Positions 1 to 6,144 of a DNA stretch of 8,340 bases are shown here, piece by piece. The DNA lies in the NCBI GenBank assembly GCA_910585135.1, contig CAJUEB010000106.1, forward strand, positions 1 through 8,340, read 5' to 3'. The notes beneath the pieces were generated by a model. The model was not told the origin of the DNA, made no database searches, and saw nothing but the letters and a program-made list of their open reading frames with translations. How positions within the stretch are numbered: position 1 is the stretch's first letter; the number at the start of each line of letters is the position of its first letter. The translations under genes were made by a program, and so were the position numbers. This DNA is from an uncultured Eubacteriales bacterium (lineage in GTDB: Bacteria; Bacillota; Clostridia; Peptostreptococcales; Anaerovoracaceae).

Positions 1-494
1 ACCGGGTTCATGATACCGCCGGACGAGACGCCTCCCATCGAAATCAGAAGCGGGATCATGATCGGCAGCAGGATTTCCATAGAAGTCGTCATGATATCCA
101 TGGTTTCCCGGCAATAGTCATAGGTCTGATAGAAATTTCCAATGCAAAGCGCAATGATCACGAAGCTGCATACCATCGTTCCCAGCGAAGAAACCGTCTT
201 GCTGCCAAAGGAACTGGACAGGTTTGATAACAGCCCGGTCACGATACAAATCACCAGTATTTCACAGCCCAAGAAAATCGATGCTTTTACCTCCATGAAA
301 AAGAGATTGGTAAGATTATCGATGATTTCACCAGAGTCGAACAACGGCTGCCCGTTCAGGAGGTTATGAACGATCCCTTCTACTGTGATTTCATCAAAAA
401 TCCCTCCTTCAGCCGTAGCCTCCTCCATGATTTCGGAAAGCTCCGATAAATCCAGCGAGTCTAATTGACCATCTATGATCGCTTCATAATCCAT
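1..494 (-). CDS. spoIIIAE: Stage III sporulation protein AE, N-terminal 164 codons (runs off the left edge)
   Basis: SpoIIIAE is a polytopic membrane protein of the mother-cell SpoIIIA complex, which with forespore SpoIIQ forms the channel needed for SigG activity after engulfment. The ATG at 494 has a clear AAAGGAG ribosome binding site 6-7 nt upstream. Reading from it gives MDYEAIIDG..., an acidic soluble stretch of about 65 residues. Hydrophobic segments follow at roughly residues 69-90, 103-121 and 139-156. The segment with SSSFGSKTVSSLG, then LLPIMIPLLISMGG and SSGGIMNP, resembles the family core as I remember it. The frame is still open at base 1, so the C-terminal part (family length about 400) lies outside. 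It is the fifth gene of the spoIIIA cluster but sits 99 bp after spoIIIAD. No N-terminal signal peptide is visible, whereas I recall the Bacillus protein being described with one. The frame upstream of this ATG stays open for about 33 codons but has no ATG and encodes an Arg/Lys-rich string, so an earlier start is unlikely. Confidence 0.94.
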   Translation of the reverse strand, partial: MDYEAIIDGQLDSLDLSELSEIMEEATAEGGIFDEITVEGIVHNLLNGQPLFDSGEIIDNLTNLFFMEVKASIFLGCEILVICIVTGLLSNLSSSFGSKTVSSLGTMVCSFVIIALCIGNFYQTYDYCRETMDIMTTSMEILLPIMIPLLISMGGVSSGGIMNP

Positions 495-550
495 GTGATT
501 TCTCCTTTGTAACCTTCGTTCTTTTCGAGATGGTTGGTACCTTTTCCGAT

Positions 551-585
551 ACAGCCTGTACTCGCTTCGATGCGAGCTATCCTGT
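551..585 (-). repeat. Imperfect hairpin in the spoIIIAD-spoIIIAE gap
   Basis: The 99 bp between the spoIIIAD stop (594) and the spoIIIAE start (494) contain a short inverted repeat: CTCGC at 561-565 and GCGAG at 572-576, around a 6-nt loop. An outer ACAG/CTGT pair at 551-554 and 582-585 extends it across small internal loops. No T-tract follows on either strand, so it is not a classic terminator. It could be an mRNA processing or stability element between the cistrons. The function is not known. Confidence 0.45.
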
Positions 586-593
586 TTTCGCTG

Positions 594-980
594 TCATCCT
601 AGAAGCGATCCGATCAATTCCAGGATTGCCGTTAAAATCGGCATCGCCAGATAAAAGATGATCACTTTACCAGCAAGCTCTACCTTAGCGCCGATCGCGC
701 CTTCTCCCGCATCTTTACACATCTGCGCCGTAAAATCAGTAATGTACGCTACAGCCAGTACCTTCAGGATGACAGGAAAGAAGATTTTTCCATAGGTGAC
801 GTTTTCATAAATGCCCTCGAGGAACAGAAAAATATCCGTAATTCTGTCGATGATGGAAAGGAACAGAATAATTACCGTAGCTAGTATTATGTAAATTGAT
901 ATTTCTTTGTTGATTTGCTTCATCAAAGCGGCAAGGATGACGCCGGTCAGGGCGAGTGCCACGATTTTTAATATTTCCAT
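594..980 (-). CDS. spoIIIAD: Stage III sporulation protein AD
   Basis: This is a small integral membrane protein of the SpoIIIA-SpoIIQ channel, made in the mother cell. The 128 residues match the family size (about 130 in Bacillus). Hydrophobic segments lie at about 5-20, 28-45, 64-82 and 104-124. The family-like stretch between the last two contains AYITDFTAQMCKDAGEGA (about residues 78-95). The ATG at 980 has an AGGGGAAG ribosome binding site that overlaps the spoIIIAC stop codon (TAG at 991-989), leaving 8 nt between the two genes. This indicates co-translation. The gene ends at a TGA (596-594), followed by the unusually long gap before spoIIIAE. Confidence 0.96.
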   Translation of the reverse strand: MEILKIVALALTGVILAALMKQINKEISIYIILATVIILFLSIIDRITDIFLFLEGIYENVTYGKIFFPVILKVLAVAYITDFTAQMCKDAGEGAIGAKVELAGKVIIFYLAMPILTAILELIGSLLG

Positions 981-988
981 ATCTTCCC

Positions 989-1183
989 CTAAAATTGAAG
1001 AAAGGTTCTTACCGTATCGAAGAATTCACTGATCATCTGAATGACCAGCATCAGCACGATTACGACGCCTGCCAGCGTGGTGAGCATCGCCTGTTCTTCC
1101 CGTCCTGCTTTGATCAGAACCTGGTTCAATACGGCGATGGCAATGCCTATGGCGGCAATTTTAAAGATAATATCGATGTCCAT
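989..1183 (-). CDS. spoIIIAC: Stage III sporulation protein AC
   Basis: This is a 64-residue membrane protein, close to the usual SpoIIIAC length of 65-68. Its two hydrophobic helices lie at about residues 5-23 and 32-52. They flank a short polar loop with KAGREEQA, a typical feature of the family. It belongs to the mother-cell SpoIIIA channel complex and shares the SpoIIIAC/AD fold family with the next gene. The ATG at 1183 is preceded by AAGGAG about 9 nt upstream. That site overlaps the spoIIIAB stop (TAA at 1199-1197), leaving 13 nt between the genes and suggesting coupled translation. Its small size makes it easy to miss, but its place between spoIIIAB and spoIIIAD and its sequence leave little doubt. 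Confidence 0.95.
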   Translation of the reverse strand: MDIDIIFKIAAIGIAIAVLNQVLIKAGREEQAMLTTLAGVVIVLMLVIQMISEFFDTVRTFLQF

Positions 1184-1196
1184 ACTCCAAAACTCC

Positions 1197-1709
1197 TTAT
1201 ATGATCATGATGACGATGACCACGCCGACAGCAGTCCCCAGGCCTTTATACATCCGCCCCTGCCGCCGCTGTTCATCCCGCGCCTGCTGTAATTGCAAAT
1301 CGAGCCGCAGTAAAGCAGGTTCGAACAATCTGCTCTGTCCCTGCGAATCGCTTCTTCCCAGCCCCAACGCCAAATCGCTTAGGATTTCGATGTCCTGCTT
1401 TACTAGCGGGCTTTCTTTTTCATATTCCTGCATCGCCTTTTGCCAGGCATCCTGCAATGAATCTTGCTCGGCTAACATGACGCTGCAACGCTGCAACACT
1501 TGTGAAAACCAGCACGTTTTCAGTTGTGAAACTTTTTCAAAGGATTTTGCCAGCGTATCCTTTTTATAGGTGATTTCCATGTTTAAAAGCTTGATGATCT
1601 CCAGGATATCCGAAAGCTCCTTGCTGCGCATTTGATAAGAGGATGCTTTCAGAAACCCCAGGGAACAGCAGCTCGCTAAAATCAGCACGCACCCTGCCAG
1701 TTTGAACAT
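1197..1709 (-). CDS. spoIIIAB: Stage III sporulation protein AB
   Basis: SpoIIIAB is the membrane-anchored partner of the SpoIIIAA ATPase in the SpoIIIA-SpoIIQ apparatus and is distantly related to type II secretion F proteins. The 170 residues match the Bacillus protein (about 171). There is an N-terminal hydrophobic segment (about 2-20), a long helical cytoplasmic region (about 25-150), and a C-terminal transmembrane segment (about 154-170, ending VVIVIMII). Family-like motifs are EITYKKDTLAKSF near residue 45 and LGLGRSDSQGQ near residue 115. The start is 1 nt after the spoIIIAA stop (the junction reads TGATATG), which implies translational coupling. Its stop overlaps the ribosome binding site of spoIIIAC. 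Confidence 0.95.
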   Translation of the reverse strand: MFKLAGCVLILASCCSLGFLKASSYQMRSKELSDILEIIKLLNMEITYKKDTLAKSFEKVSQLKTCWFSQVLQRCSVMLAEQDSLQDAWQKAMQEYEKESPLVKQDIEILSDLALGLGRSDSQGQSRLFEPALLRLDLQLQQARDEQRRQGRMYKGLGTAVGVVIVIMII

Positions 1710-1710
1710 A

Positions 1711-2622
1711 TCATGCTCCTTTCTTCATCCCCGCCAGCTTCATGATCCGTTTGACCGTTCCCGTGACCGGGTTTGCCGAAAGAAAAATCAGGGTTTCGAA
1801 GATATGGTTTTTTACCAGCTCTCCGACTGCTGAATTCGCGACATCCTCATAACTGCTTCCATGAATCGTGGTGATCGTTTTCACGCCTGCACATAAGGCT
1901 GCTTCGATTGCTCTCACATCTTCTGCCTTCCCGATTTCATCGGTGATAATGACATCAGGCGACATGGCCCTGATGAGCATGAGAATGCCTTCCGCTTTCG
2001 GGCATCCGTCGAGAACGTCCGTCCTGCCGCCGAGGTCATAGCTGGTTTCGCCGTTGTAGCACCCGGCGATTTCGGAGCGTTCATCACAGATTCCGACCCG
2101 GTATCCCCGGTTGCTGAGATTCCTGGCAAGATCCCGTAAAATCGTCGTTTTACCGCATTTTGGCGGAGAGATGATCAGCGTATTGCTGATCGTATTCTTT
2201 CCTTCATCCCATACAGAACCCATCACTTTTTGCGATGCACCGATGATCTGCCTGCTCCTGCGGATGTTGAGGGAGGAGATATCCTTGATCAAATGAACCC
2301 GGCCGCCTTTTAGCGTCACCCTGCCGCAAATGCCTACCCGGTGTCCGCCCTCCATGGTAATATATCCCTTAGAAAGCTCCTCCTCGTATGCATAGCAGGA
2401 ATAATCCAACAGCCTGTTTAAGGTTTCCTCCAATAGTTCCGGAGTAACGGATGATTTATCGTGGAGGCTGATTTCCCTGCCGCCGCTGATGATCAGCGTA
2501 TCCTGCCTGGCTTTTAGCCGGATCTCCTCCATCTCATCCGTAATGCTTTCGGGAAGCTGGTAGATGCCGTACCGTACGGATTCGGGGAGCTTTTTTAAAA
2601 TTTTTTCCGTGTTCTTATCCAT
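1711..2622 (-). CDS. spoIIIAA: Stage III sporulation protein AA, secretion-superfamily ATPase
   Basis: This is the motor-like ATPase of the SpoIIIA-SpoIIQ complex, acting on the mother-cell side of the engulfed forespore. With the ATG at 2622 the protein has 303 residues, near the family norm (about 305). The Walker A motif is SPPKCGKTT at about 152-160. Walker B is PDVIITDE at about 222-229, with acidic D228 and E229. A TTIHG element follows at about 251-255. An ICDERSEIAG segment (about 178-187) and a DLGGRTDVL segment (about 196-204) match my memory of the family. The frame extends upstream to a GTG at 2682, but that codon has no ribosome binding site and would overlap the candidate promoter. 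The ATG at 2622 has AAGGAAG about 8 nt upstream, and its N-terminus (MDKNTEKILKKLPESVR) fits known SpoIIIAA starts. First gene of the sporulation operon. Confidence 0.97.
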   Translation of the reverse strand: MDKNTEKILKKLPESVRYGIYQLPESITDEMEEIRLKARQDTLIISGGREISLHDKSSVTPELLEETLNRLLDYSCYAYEEELSKGYITMEGGHRVGICGRVTLKGGRVHLIKDISSLNIRRSRQIIGASQKVMGSVWDEGKNTISNTLIISPPKCGKTTILRDLARNLSNRGYRVGICDERSEIAGCYNGETSYDLGGRTDVLDGCPKAEGILMLIRAMSPDVIITDEIGKAEDVRAIEAALCAGVKTITTIHGSSYEDVANSAVGELVKNHIFETLIFLSANPVTGTVKRIMKLAGMKKGA

Positions 2623-2663
2623 TTCCGTCTCTTCCTTTTCTTTTGTTGTCCATGCTTTAATAC

Positions 2664-2691
2664 ATGATATTCCTTGTCCCACGAAATATGA
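2664..2691 (-). promoter_or_regulatory. Candidate SigE-type promoter for the spoIIIA operon
   Basis: On the minus strand TCATATT (2691-2685) matches the SigE -35 consensus KMATATT at every position. Thirteen bases later AATATCAT (2671-2664) matches five of eight positions of the -10 consensus CATACAMT. A better-looking element, CATGTATT (2666-2659), lies at an 18-nt spacing, which is too long. The SigE optimum is near 14-15 nt, so neither arrangement is ideal. Its location fits: just after the upstream unit's terminator and about 40 nt before the spoIIIAA ATG. SigE control of spoIIIA is established in Bacillus. The exact assignment here is inference. Confidence 0.4.
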
Positions 2692-2699
2692 CTGGAAGC

Positions 2700-2730
2700 A
2701 AAAAAATAGAGCCGAAATAATTTCGGCTCT
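2700..2730 (-). terminator. Strong intrinsic terminator after the CNNM/CorC gene
   Basis: A perfect 10-bp stem (AGAGCCGAAA at 2730-2721 with TTTCGGCTCT at 2717-2708, read on the minus strand) encloses a 3-nt loop and is followed by A and seven Ts (2707-2700). It begins 13 bp after the stop codon of the transporter gene. It should end the mltG-trmR-trhP-transporter unit and insulate the sporulation operon beyond it. On the plus strand the stem is not followed by a T-tract, so it works in one direction. Confidence 0.93.
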
Positions 2731-2743
2731 GTTCCGTCAATGT

Positions 2744-4159
2744 TTATTCCTGTCCTGATCGTTTCGGCTTGGACTTCGGCTTTTCGGGTGTTTTTTCCTG
2801 ATCGGCCGATTCTTCAGTCTCTGCTTCACCGGCATTCATTTCAATGGTCTTCGGTAAGATCGTCAACGTGATCTGCTCGATTCTCCGATCCCTGATGGAA
2901 TCGATGCGGAATTTATAGTTTTCCGCTTCAATTTCCTTTCCCACATCTTTTTCATCTGGAATTTCTCCCAGCATATCGATGATAAACCCGCCGATGGTTT
3001 CACTGTTGTCGGATTCGAGGTTAATGCCCAGTTCTTCATCGATATCGTCTAAATCCATGCTGCCATCCATGACATAGGTGTCATCGGATATTTTCTGAAT
3101 TTCCGGCTCTTCGTCATCGTATTCATCGTCGATATCGCCCATGACCTCCTCGATAATATCCTCCATGGTAACGATTCCCGAAAAACCACCGTACTCGTCT
3201 ATGAGAATCGCGATGTGCTGCTTCGTCGTTTGTAATTCGAAAAACAGCGAATCGATATTTTTCGTTTCCGGCACAAAATAAGGTTTACGCAGGATGGAGC
3301 GGAAATCGACGTTATCAAACCCGTCTTCCCTTGCCTTGATAAGGTAATCCTTGATATAGAGGATACCGATGATATTATCGCTGTCGTTTTCATAAACGGG
3401 AATTCGTGAATAGCGAAGCTCCATCAATTCGTCGATGTAATCCTCTGTCGGCGCATTGATATCGATGGAAAATACGTCTGTCCGCGGCGTCATCACTTCG
3501 TAAGCAAGCATATCATCAAAGGCAAATATGCCCGTAATCATTTTTTTGCCTTCTTCCTTCAGCTCGCCGCTTTCCTGTCCTGCTTCCAGCATGGACACGA
3601 TATCGTCCTCTGAATACTCCGCATTCGTTACATCGGTGCGCTGCCTGCATATTTTTAAGATCAGTGTTACGGTAATGGATAAAAGCCATACGAAGGGCTT
3701 AAACGCCACAGAAATGGTAAGGATCGGCTTCACTACGGCCATGGCGATGCTGTCGGCATGGAGCATGGCCATCCGCTTCGGAAAAAGCTCTCCGAATACG
3801 AGCGTAAAGAATGATAAAATCAGTGTTACGATGAATACAGAGATTTCTTCCCCGTAGGGAATCCCAAAGCCTTCCAGAAAGCGCCCTACATCATCGGAAA
3901 AGCTTACCGCGGCCTCTGCGCTGGTCAGAAAGCCTGCTAACGTGATAACGACTTGTATCGTTGACAGGAATTTATTCGGCTCATCGATCAATTGATTTAA
4001 TGCCTGCGCTTTTTTATTTCCTTCCTGTGCCAAAGTGCGTATCCTATTTTTGTTGACGGAAACGATCGCCATTTCCGCTGCGGCAAAATACGCATTTACC
4101 GCAATTAATACAAGTAATAAAACGATTTGTCCCCACATGGGTCCAGGGTCAGATGACAT
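2744..4159 (-). CDS. CNNM/CorC (HlyC) family membrane protein with CBS pair
   Basis: This is a predicted divalent-cation (Mg2+ class) transporter of the CNNM/CorC family, often annotated 'hemolysin'. It has 471 residues. The N-terminal DUF21/CNNM membrane domain (about 8-200) has hydrophobic helices near 10-30, 65-86, 105-124 and 140-170, and a GELFPKRMA motif at about 123-131. A CBS pair follows (about 215-340), marked by VMTPRTDVFSI, SRIPVYEND and IDEYGGFSGIVTMEDIIEE. The C-terminal CorC/HlyC domain (about 352-435) includes SETIGGFIIDMLGEIP. The tail (440-471) is charged and rich in Glu, Lys and Pro, with no recognised domain. The ATG at 4159 has AAAGGAG 7 nt upstream, so that start is firm. 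Bacillus relatives such as MpfA act in Mg2+ efflux, but the substrate and direction here are inferred from family. It follows the U32 gene by 75 bp and ends just before a strong terminator. Confidence 0.92.
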   Translation of the reverse strand: MSSDPGPMWGQIVLLLVLIAVNAYFAAAEMAIVSVNKNRIRTLAQEGNKKAQALNQLIDEPNKFLSTIQVVITLAGFLTSAEAAVSFSDDVGRFLEGFGIPYGEEISVFIVTLILSFFTLVFGELFPKRMAMLHADSIAMAVVKPILTISVAFKPFVWLLSITVTLILKICRQRTDVTNAEYSEDDIVSMLEAGQESGELKEEGKKMITGIFAFDDMLAYEVMTPRTDVFSIDINAPTEDYIDELMELRYSRIPVYENDSDNIIGILYIKDYLIKAREDGFDNVDFRSILRKPYFVPETKNIDSLFFELQTTKQHIAILIDEYGGFSGIVTMEDIIEEVMGDIDDEYDDEEPEIQKISDDTYVMDGSMDLDDIDEELGINLESDNSETIGGFIIDMLGEIPDEKDVGKEIEAENYKFRIDSIRDRRIEQITLTILPKTIEMNAGEAETEESADQEKTPEKPKSKPKRSGQE

Positions 4160-4186
4160 TTTTTTCTCCTTTCTCTCATCTCAAAT

Positions 4187-4205
4187 AATGCTTTTAAAAA
4201 GCATT
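4187..4205 (-). repeat. Short hairpin between the U32 gene and the CNNM/CorC gene
   Basis: AATGCTTT (4187-4194) and AAAGCATT (4198-4205) form an 8-bp perfect stem with a 3-nt loop in the 75-bp gap between the two genes. The bases after it on the minus strand read ATTTGAG, which is a poor T-tract. I read it as a weak terminator, attenuator or processing hairpin and not as a firm transcription end. It sits about 28 bp upstream of the transporter start. Confidence 0.4.
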
Positions 4206-4234
4206 CCGCCGAAAGAGGCTTCCCGCCGCCGGCT

Positions 4235-5476
4235 TTATTCTTTTTTCTTTCGCAAAATATATTTTTCCGCGACCGGTTTCTCCATTTTAATACGCAGAAT
4301 CTGCTGTGGGTGCGGGGCAGATTCGATTGGCTGTCCATCCTCGTCTTGCAGGACGGCAAGCGTCTGGGTAAAAAATTCCCGGTCTGGGCCAAAGACCTCG
4401 ATTTCATCCCCGACCACCATTTTATTTCGCTGCTCGACTACTGCCATTTTCGTTTCCGCATCATAATCTTTCACCATTCCGATGAAGCTGTACTCCCGCG
4501 TATAGGCGCTGGTCTGATAGTTTTGGTCTTTCGCTGTAGGCTTATTAAAGTAAAAGCCTGTGGTAAATTCCCTATGGCTTGCTTTTTCCAGCTCGCACAG
4601 CCAGTTCGGATCAAATTGGTAATGCGCAGGATCAGCAAAGTAAGCGTCGATGGCACGCCGGTATGCGCTCACGATCGTCGCCACATAAAAGACGCTCTTC
4701 ATACGGCCTTCGATTTTTGCGGAAGTAATCCCTGCGTTTACCATCTGCGGAATATGCTCCAGCATACATAAATCCTTGGAATTGAGGATATATGTACCGC
4801 GATCGTCCTCTTCCACCGGATAGTATTCGCCCGGTCTTTTTTCCTCGACCAGCTTATATTTCCATCTGCACGGATGCGCGCATTGTCCGCGGTTGGCATC
4901 CCGGTCAATCATAAAATTACTGAGCAGGCATCTGCCGGAATAGGAGATGCACATCGCACCGTGTGCAAAGGCTTCCAGCTCCATTGTTTCCGGGACTTTT
5001 TCCCTGATCTCCGCGATTTCGCCAAAGGTCAGCTCCCGCGCCAGAACCAGCCTTTTGATCCCCTGTGCGTGCCAGAAATTGGCTGTCATGTAATTCGTCA
5101 TGTTCGCCTGGGTCGAAAGGTGCAGCTCCGCATGCGGCAGGATTTCCTTGATGATGCTGATTACGCCCGGATCGGAAACGATATATGCGTCGATGGGAAT
5201 ATGGCTAATCTGCTTTAAATAACGGCGCAACGGTTCGATATCCTCGTTGTGGGCGAATATATTGAACGCCATATGACATTTGACCTTCTTTGCATGTGCA
5301 TATGCGACGCCCTCTTCTATCTCCGGGATGGAAAGATTGCCCGCACCGGCACGCAGGCTGAACATTTCGCCACCAAAATATACGGCATCAGCGCCATAAT
5401 CCACTGCGATTTTTAATTTTTCAAGATCTCCCGCAGGAGCTAATAATTCCAGTTTTTTCATATTGTTAAATGACAT
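4235..5476 (-). CDS. trhP: U32 family protein, probable tRNA U34 hydroxylase TrhP
   Basis: This is probably the prephenate-dependent enzyme that hydroxylates wobble uridine of tRNA to 5-hydroxyuridine. The U32 family was long annotated as 'peptidase' or 'collagenase'. It has 413 residues, close to Bacillus YrrO/TrhP2 (about 420). The N-terminal barrel starts at KKLELLAPAGD and contains ADAVYFGGEMFS (about 30-40). The U32 signature EAFAHGAMCISYSGRC spans about 168-183. Cysteines at about 176, 183, 199, 203 and 237 include the likely iron-sulfur ligands. A C-terminal beta domain covers about 325-410. It lies directly after a TrmR-type methyltransferase, the next enzyme of the pathway, as in the Bacillus yrrM-yrrN-yrrO locus. 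The start is not certain. The ATG at 5476 overlaps the trmR end by 11 nt and has a weak AGAAG upstream. The ATG at 5461, five codons later, gives the more typical MKKLELLAPAG but no clear binding site. Only one U32 gene is seen here, where Bacillus has two. Confidence 0.88.
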   Translation of the reverse strand: MSFNNMKKLELLAPAGDLEKLKIAVDYGADAVYFGGEMFSLRAGAGNLSIPEIEEGVAYAHAKKVKCHMAFNIFAHNEDIEPLRRYLKQISHIPIDAYIVSDPGVISIIKEILPHAELHLSTQANMTNYMTANFWHAQGIKRLVLARELTFGEIAEIREKVPETMELEAFAHGAMCISYSGRCLLSNFMIDRDANRGQCAHPCRWKYKLVEEKRPGEYYPVEEDDRGTYILNSKDLCMLEHIPQMVNAGITSAKIEGRMKSVFYVATIVSAYRRAIDAYFADPAHYQFDPNWLCELEKASHREFTTGFYFNKPTAKDQNYQTSAYTREYSFIGMVKDYDAETKMAVVEQRNKMVVGDEIEVFGPDREFFTQTLAVLQDEDGQPIESAPHPQQILRIKMEKPVAEKYILRKKKE

Positions 5477-6143
5477 TGATCTTCTGTTTATCGATAACGC
5501 TCAGGGAAATCCCGTCGCCCACCGGCAAAATGCACGTATTGGCATAATCCAGCCCGGTACTGTATTTAATAAATTCGCGCATTTTACGAATGCTCGTTTT
5601 GTATCGTTTTTTTGTATCGTATTCATCCGATGCTGTCATGCCCTTCATCAGCACATTATCGCATATGATGAGGGCATCCTGCTTGCAGAGCGGAACTGCC
5701 AAATCCCAAAATGCTTTATAATGGCTCTTGGCAGCGTCGATAAACACCGCATCGAACAAATCATCCTCGCCCAAACCAGACGGCATTTCCGCTAAAACGA
5801 TCCTCGCATCACCGTACAGCACCTTGACATTGTCCTCGTAGCCAAGGTTTGTTACATTTGCTTTTGCCGCTTCATAGGAATCCGCATCGGATTCTATGGT
5901 AACGACATGGCATCCGCAAACGTCTGCAAAACAGCATGCCGAATATCCGATTGCTGCGCCTACTTCTAATACCCTGGCGGGTTTCTTTATTTTCAGAAGA
6001 TTTAAGAGCAACCCTTCCGTGCTTTTGAGGATGATCGGAACTTTTTTATCCTCTGCAAAGCTCCTAAGCTCCTTTAACTGCGGGTTGATGCTGCTGTATA
6101 AATTATTAAGATATGCCGTGATAATGCTATTGGTTATATTCAT
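5466..6143 (-). CDS. trmR: SAM-dependent O-methyltransferase, probable tRNA 5-hydroxyuridine methyltransferase TrmR
   Basis: This is a class I SAM methyltransferase of the O-methyltransferase 3 (catechol-OMT-like) family. It has 225 residues, close to Bacillus TrmR/YrrM. Motif I is VLEVGAAIGYS (about 58-68). The acidic end of strand 2 is TIESD (82-86). The probable metal ligands are D136 in FIDAAKSHY and D162/N163 in ICDNVLMKG. A DEYDTKKRYKTSIRKMREF segment (about 173-191) and a terminal GDGISLSVI strand complete the fold. The TrmR call (methylation of ho5U34 to mo5U34 in tRNA) rests on its place between mltG and a U32 gene, exactly as in Bacillus subtilis. From sequence alone it could be a small-molecule O-methyltransferase. 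The ATG at 6143 has AGGTGG upstream and sits 1 nt after the mltG stop (TGATATG). Confidence 0.85.
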   Translation of the reverse strand: MNITNSIITAYLNNLYSSINPQLKELRSFAEDKKVPIILKSTEGLLLNLLKIKKPARVLEVGAAIGYSACCFADVCGCHVVTIESDADSYEAAKANVTNLGYEDNVKVLYGDARIVLAEMPSGLGEDDLFDAVFIDAAKSHYKAFWDLAVPLCKQDALIICDNVLMKGMTASDEYDTKKRYKTSIRKMREFIKYSTGLDYANTCILPVGDGISLSVIDKQKINVI

Positions 6144-6144
6144 A

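Noticed and set aside
2623..2682. GTG-initiated 20-residue extension of SpoIIIAA
   Set aside because: There is no ribosome binding site before 2682, the extension overlaps the likely promoter, and the ATG at 2622 gives the normal family length and has a binding site.
4187..4205. Full transcription terminator between the U32 and transporter genes
   Set aside because: The stem is good, but the minus-strand bases after it (ATTTGAG) are not a usable U-tract. It is reported only as a hairpin.
4310..4771. 153-codon open frame on the plus strand opposite the U32 gene
   Set aside because: It lies wholly inside trhP, with no homology I recognise and no start signal. It is a shadow of the real gene.
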